Below are positions 23,021 through 33,699 of a stretch of 64,000 bases of DNA, piece after piece. Under the pieces are notes generated by a model. That model had not been told where the DNA came from and searched no databases. It saw only the letters and a list, made by a program, of their open reading frames with translations. Each line of letters opens with the position of its first letter. Position 1 is the stretch's first letter. Both the position numbers and the translations under genes were made by a program. Origin of the DNA: Phoronis australis (lineage: Eukaryota > Phoronida > Phoronidae); NCBI GenBank assembly GCA_002633005.1, contig NMRA01000576.1:1-64000 (forward strand), given 5' to 3'.

Positions 23021-23427
23021 TACGTTATTGTGACAATTTAGGGTTTGTGACAGTTTTTGGTTGTACTTTATAATGCAGGTCCAAATTGTCACATTCGAAA
23101 ATTGTTGGTACGATTTGGGAAAATCCTACAGTTTGAGTATGCAGCTCTGAGTCCAACTGCCACATATTTGAAGTTGTGACACTTCAGACATTTGTAACCC
23201 TTTGAGCCTGCACAAAGCTTAACAGCAGAAAACACCATTTTGCGCAGCGTGGTTGCAGCAGCACTGCGGCCCATCAACATTACCGGTAGGCTGAGTGCAT
23301 ACTTTGGGTTTCATGAATCTTAACTTTATGCAGAGCTTACAACTCATTTGTGTTTACAAAGAAAATATTCAGAGCATCACCACCTTTCCTTGCTTTCTAT
23401 ATTTTTTCTTTGGTCTTTTTTCCTTAG

Positions 23428-23505
23428 AACTAATACAGCTGGTGGTGGTAGCGAGAACCAGAAAAAACAAGAGACGTCAAACTCCCAAGAGGACACCTCG
23501 ATGTC
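23428..23505 (+). CDS. 78-bp array exon, copy 4 (A type), gene 1
   Basis: Acceptor TTTTTTCCTTAG, donor GTAAGT. Reads TNTAGGGSENQKK then QETSNSQEDTSMS. All changes relative to copy 2 are substitutions that keep the frame. Confidence 0.6.
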
Positions 23506-23847
23506 GTAAGTTTATGGTCACATATTCCAAAAGAGCACAATCAAGAGTTTTGGTTAACGTTCACTTTCCTGAGCTGTTTTCGGTCGAGCAGATTCTTACA
23601 AGACAGATACTGTGCAATGTTTTTATATTATGAACGCTATTTGACAAAATCTAACACAGCTTTCCATAGACATGGTGTCCTCACAGAAACACAAGATCAC
23701 GCTAAAGGGCATTTCAACCGATCTCACGTAGGGCTTACTCGTGAGCCAGATGCTTGCGTCAACGAAAATGTAAAAAAACATAACCGCAGGCACACAGGCA
23801 CAAGTACATGAACCACGGTATAATAAAAAATGCCTATTGATCGTCAG

Positions 23848-23910
23848 AGCACGTTGTGCTGCAGAACTATGGTCCCCTATTTCACCCACATGCGCTGGAG
23901 GGTGTCCGTG
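23848..23910 (+). CDS. 63-bp candidate exon, copy 4
   Basis: A type, open. Same cysteine spacing as copy 2, donor GTAAGAG. Confidence 0.3.
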
Positions 23911-24266
23911 GTAAGAGTGCCTGTGTATAGCTGTAGTCCTAGTTCCTTGGTAAGAAGTCATTTACATGTACGTGGTAAAAGATGTTGTGTGGTAAGCGTT
24001 CGCACCCGCATTAAGAATGTGTATCCCCAAACTGGCATTGGAATACAATAAATGCTGCGGAACCCGGCTTCTGCGCTCTTTGTAGGTACATGTGCACGAT
24101 TGAGTATGATGACCCTTCGCGTACACTTGTTAACCACTGCGTCGGCAACACCGGGTATATAACTATTTAAAAATATGGTATTTCCACCTTGTAATAAGGA
24201 AAGCGCTGTCTATCTGACAAAACCTTCAATCTTTAGAGTTAATGTGTTCACCCAAACATCTTAGGC

Positions 24267-24486
24267 CAGAGTGGCAGATCTACGTTTTCAGTAAGTGGGG
24301 TTTAGGATTTCAAGAATCTTAGGCGCGTAGCGCCGAGCAGAAGGAACGTTGGGAGGGTGTTTCCCTCCTCCCGTGTGTTTAGTAGCTGGTTTCGTTTTCC
24401 TTGCCTAAATTATTTTAATTTTTAGTTTTTGATCCTTTCCCGACGGGGAGTTTGAACACCCTGATCCACCCTGTAGATCCGCCTCG
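24267..24486. mobile_element. MITE-like element, array copy 5
   Basis: Left end CAGAGTGGCAGATCTA. The right end is eroded to GTAGATCCGCCTCG before GTACGTTATTG. It has a small internal deletion relative to copy 3. Confidence 0.7.
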
Positions 24487-24896
24487 GTACGTTATTGTGA
24501 CAATTTTGGGTTTTGTGACAGTTTCTGTTTCTACTATATACTTCAGGCCCAAAATGTCGCTCTCAAAAATCGTTGTTACAATTTGGTAAAATTCTGAAAC
24601 TTTGAATATGCAGCTCTGACCCCAACTGCCACATGTTTGAAGTTGTGACATTTTAGACATGTGTAAAACTTTGGGCCTGGACAAAGCTTAACGGCAGAAA
24701 ACACCATTTCACGAAGATTTGCTGCAGCAGCACTGTGGCCCATCAACATTACCGGTAGGCTGGGTGCATACTTTGGTTTCATGAAGCTTAACTTTGTGCA
24801 CAACTTACAATTTATTTATGTTAACAAAGAAAATATTTAGAGCATCACCAATTTTAATTGCTCACTTTCTTCTTTCGTTGCTTCGTTTTACCTTAG

Positions 24897-24974
24897 AAAT
24901 GCAACAAGTGTCGATGGTAGGGCCAGCCGGAAAAAGCAAGAGACGTCAAACTCCCAAGAGGACCCCTCTATGTC
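24897..24974 (+). CDS. 78-bp array exon, copy 5 (B type), gene 1
   Basis: Acceptor CGTTTTACCTTAG, donor GTAAGT. Reads NATSVDGRASRKK then QETSNSQEDPSMS. It is the last array copy before exon 28471. Its two leftover bases (TC) plus the first base of either 28471 or 34013 give a serine codon. Confidence 0.6.
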
Positions 24975-25309
24975 GTAAGTTTATGGTCAATTAATCCAAA
25001 CAAGCACAATTAACAGTTTCGCTTTCTGGGACTGTGTTTGGGCGAGCGGATACTTACAAGACAGATACTGTGCAATTTTTTGTATATTGTGAACACTGTA
25101 TTTGACAAAGTATAGCTCGGCTTTCCATAGACACCATGTCCTCACGGAAACGAAGATTGCGCTTAAAGACATTTCAAGCGATCACACATAGGCTTTGCTG
25201 GTGAGCCAGATGCTTTTGTCAACGGAAATGTAACAAAACTAGAACCGCAGACACACAGGCACAGGTACATGACCCACGGTCTAATAAAGTAGTGCCTATT
25301 GATCGTCAG

Positions 25310-25372
25310 AGCACGTTGTGCTGCAGAACTATGGTCGCGTATTTCACCCACTTGCGTTGCAGGGTGTACACG
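25310..25372 (+). CDS. 63-bp candidate exon, copy 5
   Basis: B type, open, identical in length and frame to copy 3. Donor GTAAGAG. Confidence 0.3.
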
Positions 25373-25721
25373 GTAAGAGTGCCTGTCTGTATCTGTAGTC
25401 CTAGTTCCTTCGTAAAAAGTCATTTACATGCACGTGATAAGACATGTTGTTTGGTAAGGGTGCGCGCTCATTTTAAGAATGGGTATCCCAAGCTGTCATT
25501 GGAATGCAAAAATGCTCCGGAACCCGGCTTCAGTGGTCATTGTAGGTACACGCTTGAATATTGTGACCCTTCGCGTATTCTTTGGAACCACTGCCACTGC
25601 AACACCGGGTATATAACAATTTAAATATATAATATTGCCATTATGTAATTAGGATACCGCAGGCTGTCTGACAAAACCTTTAATCTTTAGAGCTAATATG
25701 TTCGCCTGACGAATCGTTAGT

Positions 25722-25943
25722 CAGTGGCAGATCTATGTTTTCAGTAAGTGGAGTTTAGGATTCGCAAGAATCCGAGGCGCGTATCGCCGAGCAGAGGGAA
25801 CCTCGGGAGGGTATTTCCCTCCTCCCGTAAATTTTTTTTTGGTTTTTAGTAGCTGATTTCGTTTTCCTTGCGACAATTTTTTTGATTTTTGTTGTTGTCC
25901 TGAGGGGGGTGAACACCCTGGACCCCCCGTAGATCCACCTCTG
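25722..25943. mobile_element. MITE-like element, array copy 6
   Basis: Best-preserved ends: CAGTGGCAGATCTA at the left and TAGATCCACCTCTG at the right. Flanks are TTAGT and TACGT. The array breaks off about 11 bp later at the pogo fragment. Confidence 0.8.
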
Positions 25944-25955
25944 TACGTTATTGTG

Positions 25956-26871
25956 AGTCAATCCATCCTGAATTAGTGCAGGTAAAAATTGTACCAGTGG
26001 GTGCATCAACTTTCAAGGAATCACACAGTCTTTTCCTCTTGAAGATGAGCATCGGGAGGATGTATTGGCCAATGGCAGAATGACAGTGGACACCTGTAGT
26101 ATTTGTTCCTCGTTCAGTGGTTGTTGCTGCTCCAACATGGCGTTTCCCTTTCGTTGAGATCACTTTCGATGGCTTTTGCACGTAGAATGTCCAGTTTCAT
26201 CCATATTAAACACTCTGTCAGCAGTAAATCCGTGTAATTCAATTAGCTCGTAATATTTATCGAAGAAATCTGAAACAGCTCGGCGGTTGAAACCAGTATA
26301 TGTAGCTTTTGGGATGCGCAGACTGAGTTCTGGATGTCGTCTCATAAAGCTGTAGTACCAGGTTTTATTGACTGTTTTGTTTCACTAAATTTATGGATGC
26401 CATGGGATTTTGCCAATTGATATGCAAGTTTCATAAGATCTTTTGGTGTGATACCAAAAAAAGATCGTCAAGATCTTTTATGTGTTCTACCAAATCAGCT
26501 TCTATTTCTGTAGGCAAAACTTTTGGGCCTCCGTGTAACTTGGTATGTTTTGCGTACTTATTCAGACCCATGCGGTGACGGCGAATAGTTGGCTTTGGGA
26601 TACCAAATAGCTCAGAAGCAGCGTTAAATCCAAATCCTTCATCCATAGCTTTGAGACAGTTCTGCATATCCTCCGATGTCCATGACGACGGCGATGGCAT
26701 TTTTGCTGAAAGTAAAAAAATAGTACTAAAAAGTAAGAAAAACAACACATTACCTACTCGTATCACGTTTTGTGTATCGTACCTCTTGGTTACATGTATC
26801 GTACCCCGGGTACCATACCCGTGACCTGTAGTGGTACGACACTCGTGACACTGACCTACTTGTATTTTCAA
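25956..26871 (-). mobile_element. pogo/Tigger-type transposase fragment
   Basis: Minus-strand frames read, in order, an N-terminal psq-type helix-turn-helix (SSWTSEDMQNCLKAMDEGFG with FGIPKPTIRRH), a linker, then PELSLRIPKATYTGFNR and DRVFNMDETG, and finally KVISTKGKRHVGAATTTERG, TGVHCHSAIGQYILPMLIF and SGWID. NMDETG carries the first catalytic Asp of the pogo DDE domain. The remaining catalytic part is cut off at the junction with the array. A frameshift and a premature stop separate the three open pieces. It is therefore a 3'-truncated dead copy. Confidence 0.85.
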
Positions 26872-28470
26872 ACACGTGGGCTGAAAATATTTGGCACGCG
26901 ATTTGGCAACCAGAAATTACACCATACAAAGAGATGACGAGAATGAGCTATCAGATGGCACATCGGTTCACTCATTTGCTATACTTGTTGTTGTCTTATC
27001 ACATTATTCATGGGAGCTAAAATTTACATCAACATGTCAAAAATGTCAAAAAAGTGGAAAATGCTAACCGTTTTTTACCGGGTTGTCTGCTCGACATTTT
27101 GCTTGGTTTTCTGTTGTCGCCGTCTGAGGTCGCTAAAAATAATCACTCTTTTGGGTGGCAAGCATACATAGATTGGCGGGAAAATACGTGGTACGATAGT
27201 GATAAATGGTACGGAACCGGTAACTTTCCCCTACAAAGCAGTGTGTTAGAGCGCACAACAGAATGAACACGATTTAGCAAAGGTGTGTTGCAGTTGTGTC
27301 TCTACTTACAAATTACAATAGGCCTACATGTATTATTTCTGAACAAAGGATATGGTACCCTTTTAGTATTACAAATCCTAATGAAATACATTACCTTCAT
27401 GTAGAACTGTTTTGCAAAGATATAGGCCTACTTGCCGTACCTATTCTGATCCATGAAGTGAACCCACTCGTGGGACAGAAATTGTAAATATGGAAGATAT
27501 CGGCGTGAAATACCATCACATTTAAATTATACCCCACCCCAATGTGTACGGGCGCACTAAATGGTGTTCAATTGTATAAACCAAGAATGTTACACCTAAG
27601 GGGCGGAGAACTGAGAGCTGCTAAGACATCGCACACTGCTGTTGAAAAGTACGCGGTTTGAAGGAGCTCAAACGCAATGAACACTACTAATCAACGCTTC
27701 ACAATGTTTCGCCAAGAAAGTCGTTGGTCCGCAGAAACTCCACATTGATATTTGCAAACACTGTCAGCAACATTTACACCAGTTTCCGTCTTTTCGTTTA
27801 CATTTCCGAGCTGTTAAGCTACAATTCTTAATTATGTACATGTGCCTCGTTTTAGTCGCATGCACTCACATGCACACTGCTCGACAAAACTCGGGTAGCC
27901 CCAGGTAGTGCGCTTCACCTGTTCCAGTGTTTTCACGGCCATATGCGCATAGAATAAGCAGCTAACCTTTGACACCATTTGAACTCTATTAGTATGTTGC
28001 CTGAGGTAAAGACCCGTGTCTTCGAAACCCCGAAAATGTAGTTCTCCATAAGCCTTTCTGTTGAGTGAAGATTTTTACTCCAGTCGAGACAAATTGCCTG
28101 GGGTGGTGAGAACATTTCAATCTCCTCACCACCACGTTCATGGATGGGACACCACGTATTTTGAAAAGAACTAGAGAAACGTTTTGTCAATCATTGTATT
28201 TTTTTAACAATGCCATTGATCATTCAAACTATAAACTCCATAATTTGTATATCTAACACCCTGAAATAGTGCCTATTGTTCTAAAACGGTTGGCAATTTC
28301 TGTCATGCTCTACAAGCAAAATCCCTTGTTGGTTTTGAAAATAAGCGATTTAATTCAAAATTCGATGAGTCAGTCGGCTGCCGTGTACGAGGTTATCCAT
28401 TTTATTGTATTTTGAGTAGCAACAACTTGCTGCGTCAATTTTGACGTCAGTAAACAAACAACTGTTGCAG
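26872..28470. other. Gap, part of gene 1 intron if the model is right
   Basis: A 70-codon plus frame at 27054-27266 (contains WQAYIDWRENTWYDSDKWYG) is unrecognised. Nothing else supportable. Confidence 0.5.
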
Positions 28471-28551
28471 CTCAAGCGCCACGAACGCATCCATTTCTGA
28501 TAACGACAGCGATTGTGAAGAGGAGGTGAATCACAAAGGAGGAACATTGCA
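28471..28551 (+). CDS. 81-bp exon, probable gene 1 linker exon
   Basis: Between acceptor CTGTTGCAG and donor GTAAGTTG. One base finishes the previous codon, 26 codons follow, and two bases are left, the same symmetric phase as the 78-bp array exons. It reads SSATNASISDNDSDCEEEVN then HKGGTL, an acidic, polar, probably disordered segment. It lies between the array and the membrane exon and fits both in phase. It is too short for similarity-based support, so the call rests on splice signals, open frame and phase. Confidence 0.5.
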
Positions 28552-29508
28552 GTAAGTTGCTTCACCTGTTTCATCTAAAATCAGCAATTTCTTTACTTGG
28601 GGTGAAACGTTGACTTTCTATATAAAGTTAAATTTCCCATTACCCTCCATCTAAAATGCTGATTTAAGTTACTCAATTGAATGAAACGTGTTTCAAAACT
28701 TTCCATATCATGATGACAATATCCATATTATCCACTCAAGGCATTTAGGAAACGAAAAGACTGCAACAGAGCAATTGAAATTTCAGAGGATGGACTAAGC
28801 CTTCTAAATTTGGCTGTGTTGTAACAATCGCTTTGTCTCCCAATTCATTTGGATACTGGAAACCAATTGCTATCATGGCAAGAGCAACTTCGTGTATTAG
28901 AGTTTACTAACCACTATTACATGATTTCCATTTGTTGGCCGTACGCAGAGAGCAAATGGCCTTTTAAAGTCTACCGGTAATTTAATATTTCGTAGAGTTG
29001 TATTTAGACCGTACGTAGAGAACATTCTTTTTTAAACGATCGAAAGGAGTAATTATAGCAGACGCTGAGGAAAGAAGAATAAACGGTCTCTTACATTTTC
29101 CGCCTTTGCTGTGGATGATAAAATAGGCGCAACAGGATGTGGCGTTCAGTCACACACGAAAATACGCAGCTGGATTCTCAATAACGGCGCAGTTGCCATG
29201 TTCATGAATAGTTTGACAGTATACACCTACTTACATTTTTGTTCTATGTAGTACTCATTAAAAGTAATCGGGTAATGCTCGGTATGTAAAGTAATAACGC
29301 ACGAGTGCATGGGTAGTTCACTGCCACAGTAAGTGACCCTTAAAATCTCATAAATTTTCGTTTTCAGTGACGAAAATAGCATTTTTGGGATTATTCTGTG
29401 ATGAGATAGCCTTCTTGGAGTCATTGCTTTTGACCATTGGTATAAAAAATAACATATGTTATGTTTTTATTTAACTACGCGTCGCTAATTCTTCCTGTTC
29501 TCTGCCAG
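28552..29508. other. Non-coding gap, likely intron
   Basis: No recognised features. Confidence 0.5.
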
Positions 29509-29647
29509 ATACTTGATGAAATCGAATCCGGTGACTTTCCTAGTCAAACACGCCTCAAATACTTGCTTTACTGGGGTTTAGCTCCGCCAGTAGAGCGCGA
29601 AGGTTCTATTCCTCGCAGATACTGGTCTAAGATTTTTTTTCTCGCCG
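29509..29647 (+). CDS. Possible exon with strong splice sites, frame does not fit gene 1
   Basis: A very good acceptor (TTCCTGTTCTCTGCCAG) opens a frame reading ILDEIESGDFPSQTRLKYLL and later SIPRRYWSKIFFL before GTAAAG. It would start in phase 0 and end with one base over. In the phase required by gene 1 it meets TAG. It may therefore be an exon of another transcript, a poison exon, or chance. Confidence 0.25.
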
Positions 29648-29720
29648 GTAAAGTACCTGTAAGATGTAGAACTGCAGTTGTCACCTATCATTTGAATGAT
29701 TAGGACTTCGAGATGATCTT

Positions 29721-30656
29721 TCATCCGATTATTTCAGGCGTGTAGTGTAGACATTGCGTATTTTTTATACATTTATTGGCAATGACAAAAAACATTACAA
29801 TACCACAAAAAGACAAAGAACACCACAGACACGCACACACACACATGCATACCCCACAACTAATCCTCTTGATTGCTAAGAAAAACCGTTTCAAAGTTAC
29901 ACCATCTTTTTGTATAAATTCTGAATTCAAATCCTTATGAGCATTATACTCTTCACTTATATAATATTCTTTGATGAAGTCAAAAAATCTTTTTGATCTG
30001 AACTTTTGGGTATAAATAAACTGTTTACCCAATAATAAAACAATGCAAAATTTTCTTTTTTATCAAAAAATAACGTTACAGGAGAGAGTGCCGACACACT
30101 GGGGATTTGCTTTGTTTAGAATTTCGTTATTAACTTTTGTCCAAAATGAATTTACTGTTTCACATTCCCAAAATAAGTGTTTCAAAGTCTCTTTCGATTG
30201 TCCACAAAAGGAACAAGAGTCGTCATCCGTAACTTGAATTATTTTTAAAAATGAGTTAGTAGTCAAAATTCTTGTCAAGAGTCTGAACTGAAGCCACCTA
30301 ATTCTTGGGTCTCTTGTTGTGTTATATAGAAGGGAATAAACATCTTCCCATGAAAAATTAGTTGTGTTTACGTTCAGTTCGTTGGCCCATTTTGACTCCG
30401 CTTTTGAGACTTCGGAACTATAATTTAATTGTGTACAGATATGTTGACACCCTCTCAAACCACTTTTCAGTTTCATTAAAATCATTGGCATAACAGGACA
30501 ATACGCATCAAAACTAACAACTCTATCAATAGCACATTTCTGTTGGTACTTAAAAGTCACTGCAATTAGACTATTATGCTCCACAAAGTTCGTTTTGATA
30601 CCTAAAACGCCCACAATAAATCTATAGTTCAAAATATTACCGTCTGGGGAAAACAA
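29721..30656 (-). pseudogene. LINE ORF2 C-terminal zf-RVT region
   Basis: Frame 30063-30656 contains CSFCGQSKETLKHLFWECE, a C-x-x-C-x(7)-H-x(4)-C motif, preceded by IRWLQFRLLTRILTTN. After a frameshift, 29721-30032 supplies the end of the protein (FIYTQKFRSKRFFDFIKEYY). Confidence 0.8.
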
Positions 30657-30888
30657 GTCCTTTATAAAGACTGTGCCTCTATTGCACCAGTTCCTGTAGA
30701 AAATAGTTTTGCTCCTGCCTGCAGATCACTGCTAAACCATAAAGGTTGGTTAAGAAAATCTGATTTTTGATATTCAAACAATTTCCAAAGAAGATTACAC
30801 ATTCAAAAAATCTTTCCGGACGTGATTGTCAATATTAGGCAACTTTATCTTGAGAAAGTCAACTCCGTACTTAGCGAAATTTCTAAAT

Positions 30889-31567
30889 TCAGGAAAAATC
30901 AAATGACTGACCGTTTACAAATTTTATTAACATGTTAATATTTAAAGCCTTACAGAATGAAAATATGTTAATCATTCTGATACCTCCTTCATTGTAATTA
31001 TAAACAGCTCGGGAGCGCTTAATATTGTCACTGCGACCTTGCCAGCGGAATTTAAAAAACCTTGAGTTCAGTTTTTCTAGAATATGTTTCGAAGGTTGTG
31101 GCAAGGATATCAGAAGATGTACAATTTTTGAAACCGCAAGCGCCTTGATTACTGTAATCCTCCCGAAAGGCGTCAAAATTCTTTTGGACCAATTTTTCAA
31201 AATTAATTCAATATCTTTCAAGTTCGCCAAGTAATTCTGGTCTGCCATATCATGTAAGCTGAGTTGGAAATTAATCCCCAAGAACATGAAATTTGTTTTG
31301 GTCCATGATAACTGTTCCCTGACAGGAGGAATTTTTTCAACACTGTTCTCCATGCTGCCAAACCAAATGGCTTTTGTTTTTTTCTACATTGACCCTGAGG
31401 CCGGAGAAATGAGCAAACAGATTTAGAATATTTAAAGTAGACCGTAAAGACGACTCTGAGCCATCTAAAATAATAGAAGTTTCATCAGCATATTGAATTA
31501 GTAAGTATTCCCAATCCATAATTTTGATTCCATTTGTATTTTTGTTGTGTCTGATCATGAGAGCCAA
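30889..31567 (-). pseudogene. LINE reverse transcriptase palm and post-RT segment
   Basis: 31337-31567 reads YLLIQYADETSIILDGSE, so the catalytic box is YADE rather than YADD. 30889-31353 reads SKRILTPFGRITVIKALAVS and KIVHLLISLPQPS, the typical post-RT segment of Tx1-type ORF2. The two are out of frame with each other. Confidence 0.85.
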
Positions 31568-32218
31568 AATTTCCGCACAAATAATAAATAGATAAGGGGA
31601 TAATGGGTCACCTTGTCTGACTCCACTCTGAATATTAAACCAACGAGAAGGTTGGCCATTAACACATGATTTGACATTTTTGTAGAAAACTTTGACCCAT
31701 CTCTTAATTGACCACCCAAAATTAAAAAAGACAAAGCTTTTTCAATAAAACTTCAAGAAAAAGAGTCAAAGGCTTTTTCAAAATCTATAAGAAGTAGTAA
31801 CCCAGGTATTTGAATCTTCTAGGAATAATAGAACAGATCGTATAGCACACGAATGTTATCAGCCAAGTTCCTTCCCGGGATGTAGCTACTCTGATCCTCA
31901 TGAATAATTTTCCCTAGCACAGACTTAATGCGTTCCGCAATTGGTGCAGACACGATTTTGTAGGTTACATTGAGAAGAGAAATAGGACGCTAGTTTTTTT
32001 AGAAAATGTTGACTTTTGTCTGCACTTTTGGGAATGCAGGTAATAATACCCTCTTTCTGAGTGGATGGTAATTGACCCACATTAAAGCTGGTATTTATAG
32101 ATCGGAGTACAAAATACCTATATCATCCCAAAAGAATTTAAAAAATGGTAAACCCATCAGAGCCAGGACTCTTATTGTTTTTCATTTTTTTTCAAACATT
32201 TGGTGATTTCCTCATAGG

Positions 32219-32881
32219 TCAAAAGACCTTCAAGTTTTTTTCATTTTCATCAAACCTAGGACATGTTACCTTTTCTAAGAAATCGCCTAAGTTATCACCA
32301 GTAGCTGTCCTAGCTCTATAGAGATTTTCATAAAAGAGAGCAGTCTCTTGTATAATTTCAGACTGATTTCCTATTTTTGTATTATCTGACTTCCACATGA
32401 AGGGCATGTGTTTACTTGTAAAATGCCTATTTTCTAGGTGTAAAAAATATTTGGAGGGGACTTCCTCGATCCATCTCGCTTTGGACCTGATCATATTGCC
32501 ATACAGTCGTTGTTTCCTCAGCTCAATCAACTGAGAGCGCTTCTCGGCAATGAAGCCTGTGCCCAAATTTTCCGCTTTTTTCTAATTTATCGATTTCGTG
32601 TAAAAGCACAGATTCTGATTTGTTCACCTGTTTTTTAAATAACTAGAAAAACAAATGGTTTGACCACGAATCTCCATCAGAAGAGTTTCTAAAAATAGTT
32701 GATCATTAATACATAACTGCAGCTCACTGTCTCCAATGTTATCTATGACACAATCTTTATCATAGACATATTGTAGTTTAACACGCTTGATAACTTCTTT
32801 TACAAGAGTTACATATTCCGAATTATTCAAGAGAGAATTATTAAATTTCCTAAATGTTTTATTTCCTTCTGTGGAACACAA
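32219..32881 (-). pseudogene. LINE ORF2 linker region
   Basis: Two frames cover the segment between endonuclease and reverse transcriptase. 32219-32566 contains KARWIEEVPSKYFLHLENRH, the G-x-K-P-S-K-Y-F-x-x-L-E-x-R-type block found before the RT domain. Confidence 0.7.
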
Positions 32882-33335
32882 AATTTAAATGATAAGGTTA
32901 CCATCGAGTGATCTGTTCTATAACCAGTTTCAATTCTGGCTTCGTCTGACTCCGCCCGTAAATCTTCAGAAATCAGAAAAAATCTAGACGGGAACGCTTA
33001 ATGCCAGATCGCCACGTAAATTCAGCACTACTAGGATTTAACTCGCGTCATGCATCAAAGAGAGAAAATTCGGAGCAGATTTTCAAAACCATATCTCTTG
33101 ATTTTGGATTATTTACATGACGATAATTACGAGTATCAAGCACTTGATTTAAAACTAAATTAAAATCACCCGTCCAAATAATCGGATGATTAGCAAAGTC
33201 AACAATCCTTTAGGATACTCGCTCGAAGAAATCGGGATCGTCTTTATTTGGACCATAAGTATTCACTATCGTTGCAATTCTATCATTTACAGCTATATTG
33301 AGTAATAGCATATTGCCATTTCCATCTTGTTTTTA

Positions 33336-33591
33336 TTAAAAAATATTGAATTCAAAATTATTATTCAACAAAATTGCCACACCCCTAGAATTAGACTTGT
33401 AAGAGCTAAAAAAAAACATTTGTATCCCCACGTTGACGTGATAAATTTCTCGTTTTTCTGCAGAAAGTGAGTACCTTGCAGACAATAAATTGAGTATTTT
33501 TTTGTTTAAGAAAGTTAAAATCATCTCTTCGTTTTTCATGGTGACCCAAACCATGACAGTTTAAAGTCGGAATTTTTATGTGCTCTGACAT
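33336..33591 (-). pseudogene. LINE ORF2 endonuclease N-terminus
   Basis: Starts MSEHIKIPTLNCHGLGHHEK (the L-N-x-x-G-L motif of apurinic-type endonucleases). After a frameshift it continues FFFSSYKSNSRGVAILLNNN, the R-G-V-A-I-L block. The two frames overlap between 33406 and 33554. Confidence 0.8.
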
Positions 33592-33699
33592 AATGCTACT
33601 TCAAATGAACTAATGAGAGGGCCCTCGTGATCAGCACCAGTTAAACTAAGTGACCTATTACATAACATGGAAACCTCGAGCAAAAACAAACAAACATCA

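Larger units (their letters stand above)
13470..25955 (+). repeat. Tandem array of alternating A and B units (about 1.45 kb each) carrying exons
   Basis: Homologous blocks recur in fixed order: an ACGTTATTGTGAC block, a TTACCGGTAGGCTG block, a 78-bp exon between AG and GTAAGT, a GATCGTCAGAGCACG block, and an AATAAATGC block. Corresponding points of successive units lie 1449, 1476 and 1457 bp apart (21342 or 21349, 22798, 24274, 25731). Alternate units resemble each other more closely, giving an A/B dimer of about 2.9 kb. The leftmost piece (13470-13645) is a deleted old copy. The second is split by a 4-kb insertion, the third is cut by a Penelope fragment, and the last runs into a pogo fragment. 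Confidence 0.85.

Noticed and set aside
13680-24803. Minus-strand frames in array units with a C-x-x-C-x(4)-H pattern (CLKCHNFKH)
   Set aside because: It resembles a zinc knuckle, but the fourth ligand is missing and the first unit lacks part of the motif. The frames are probably open only because the units are similar.
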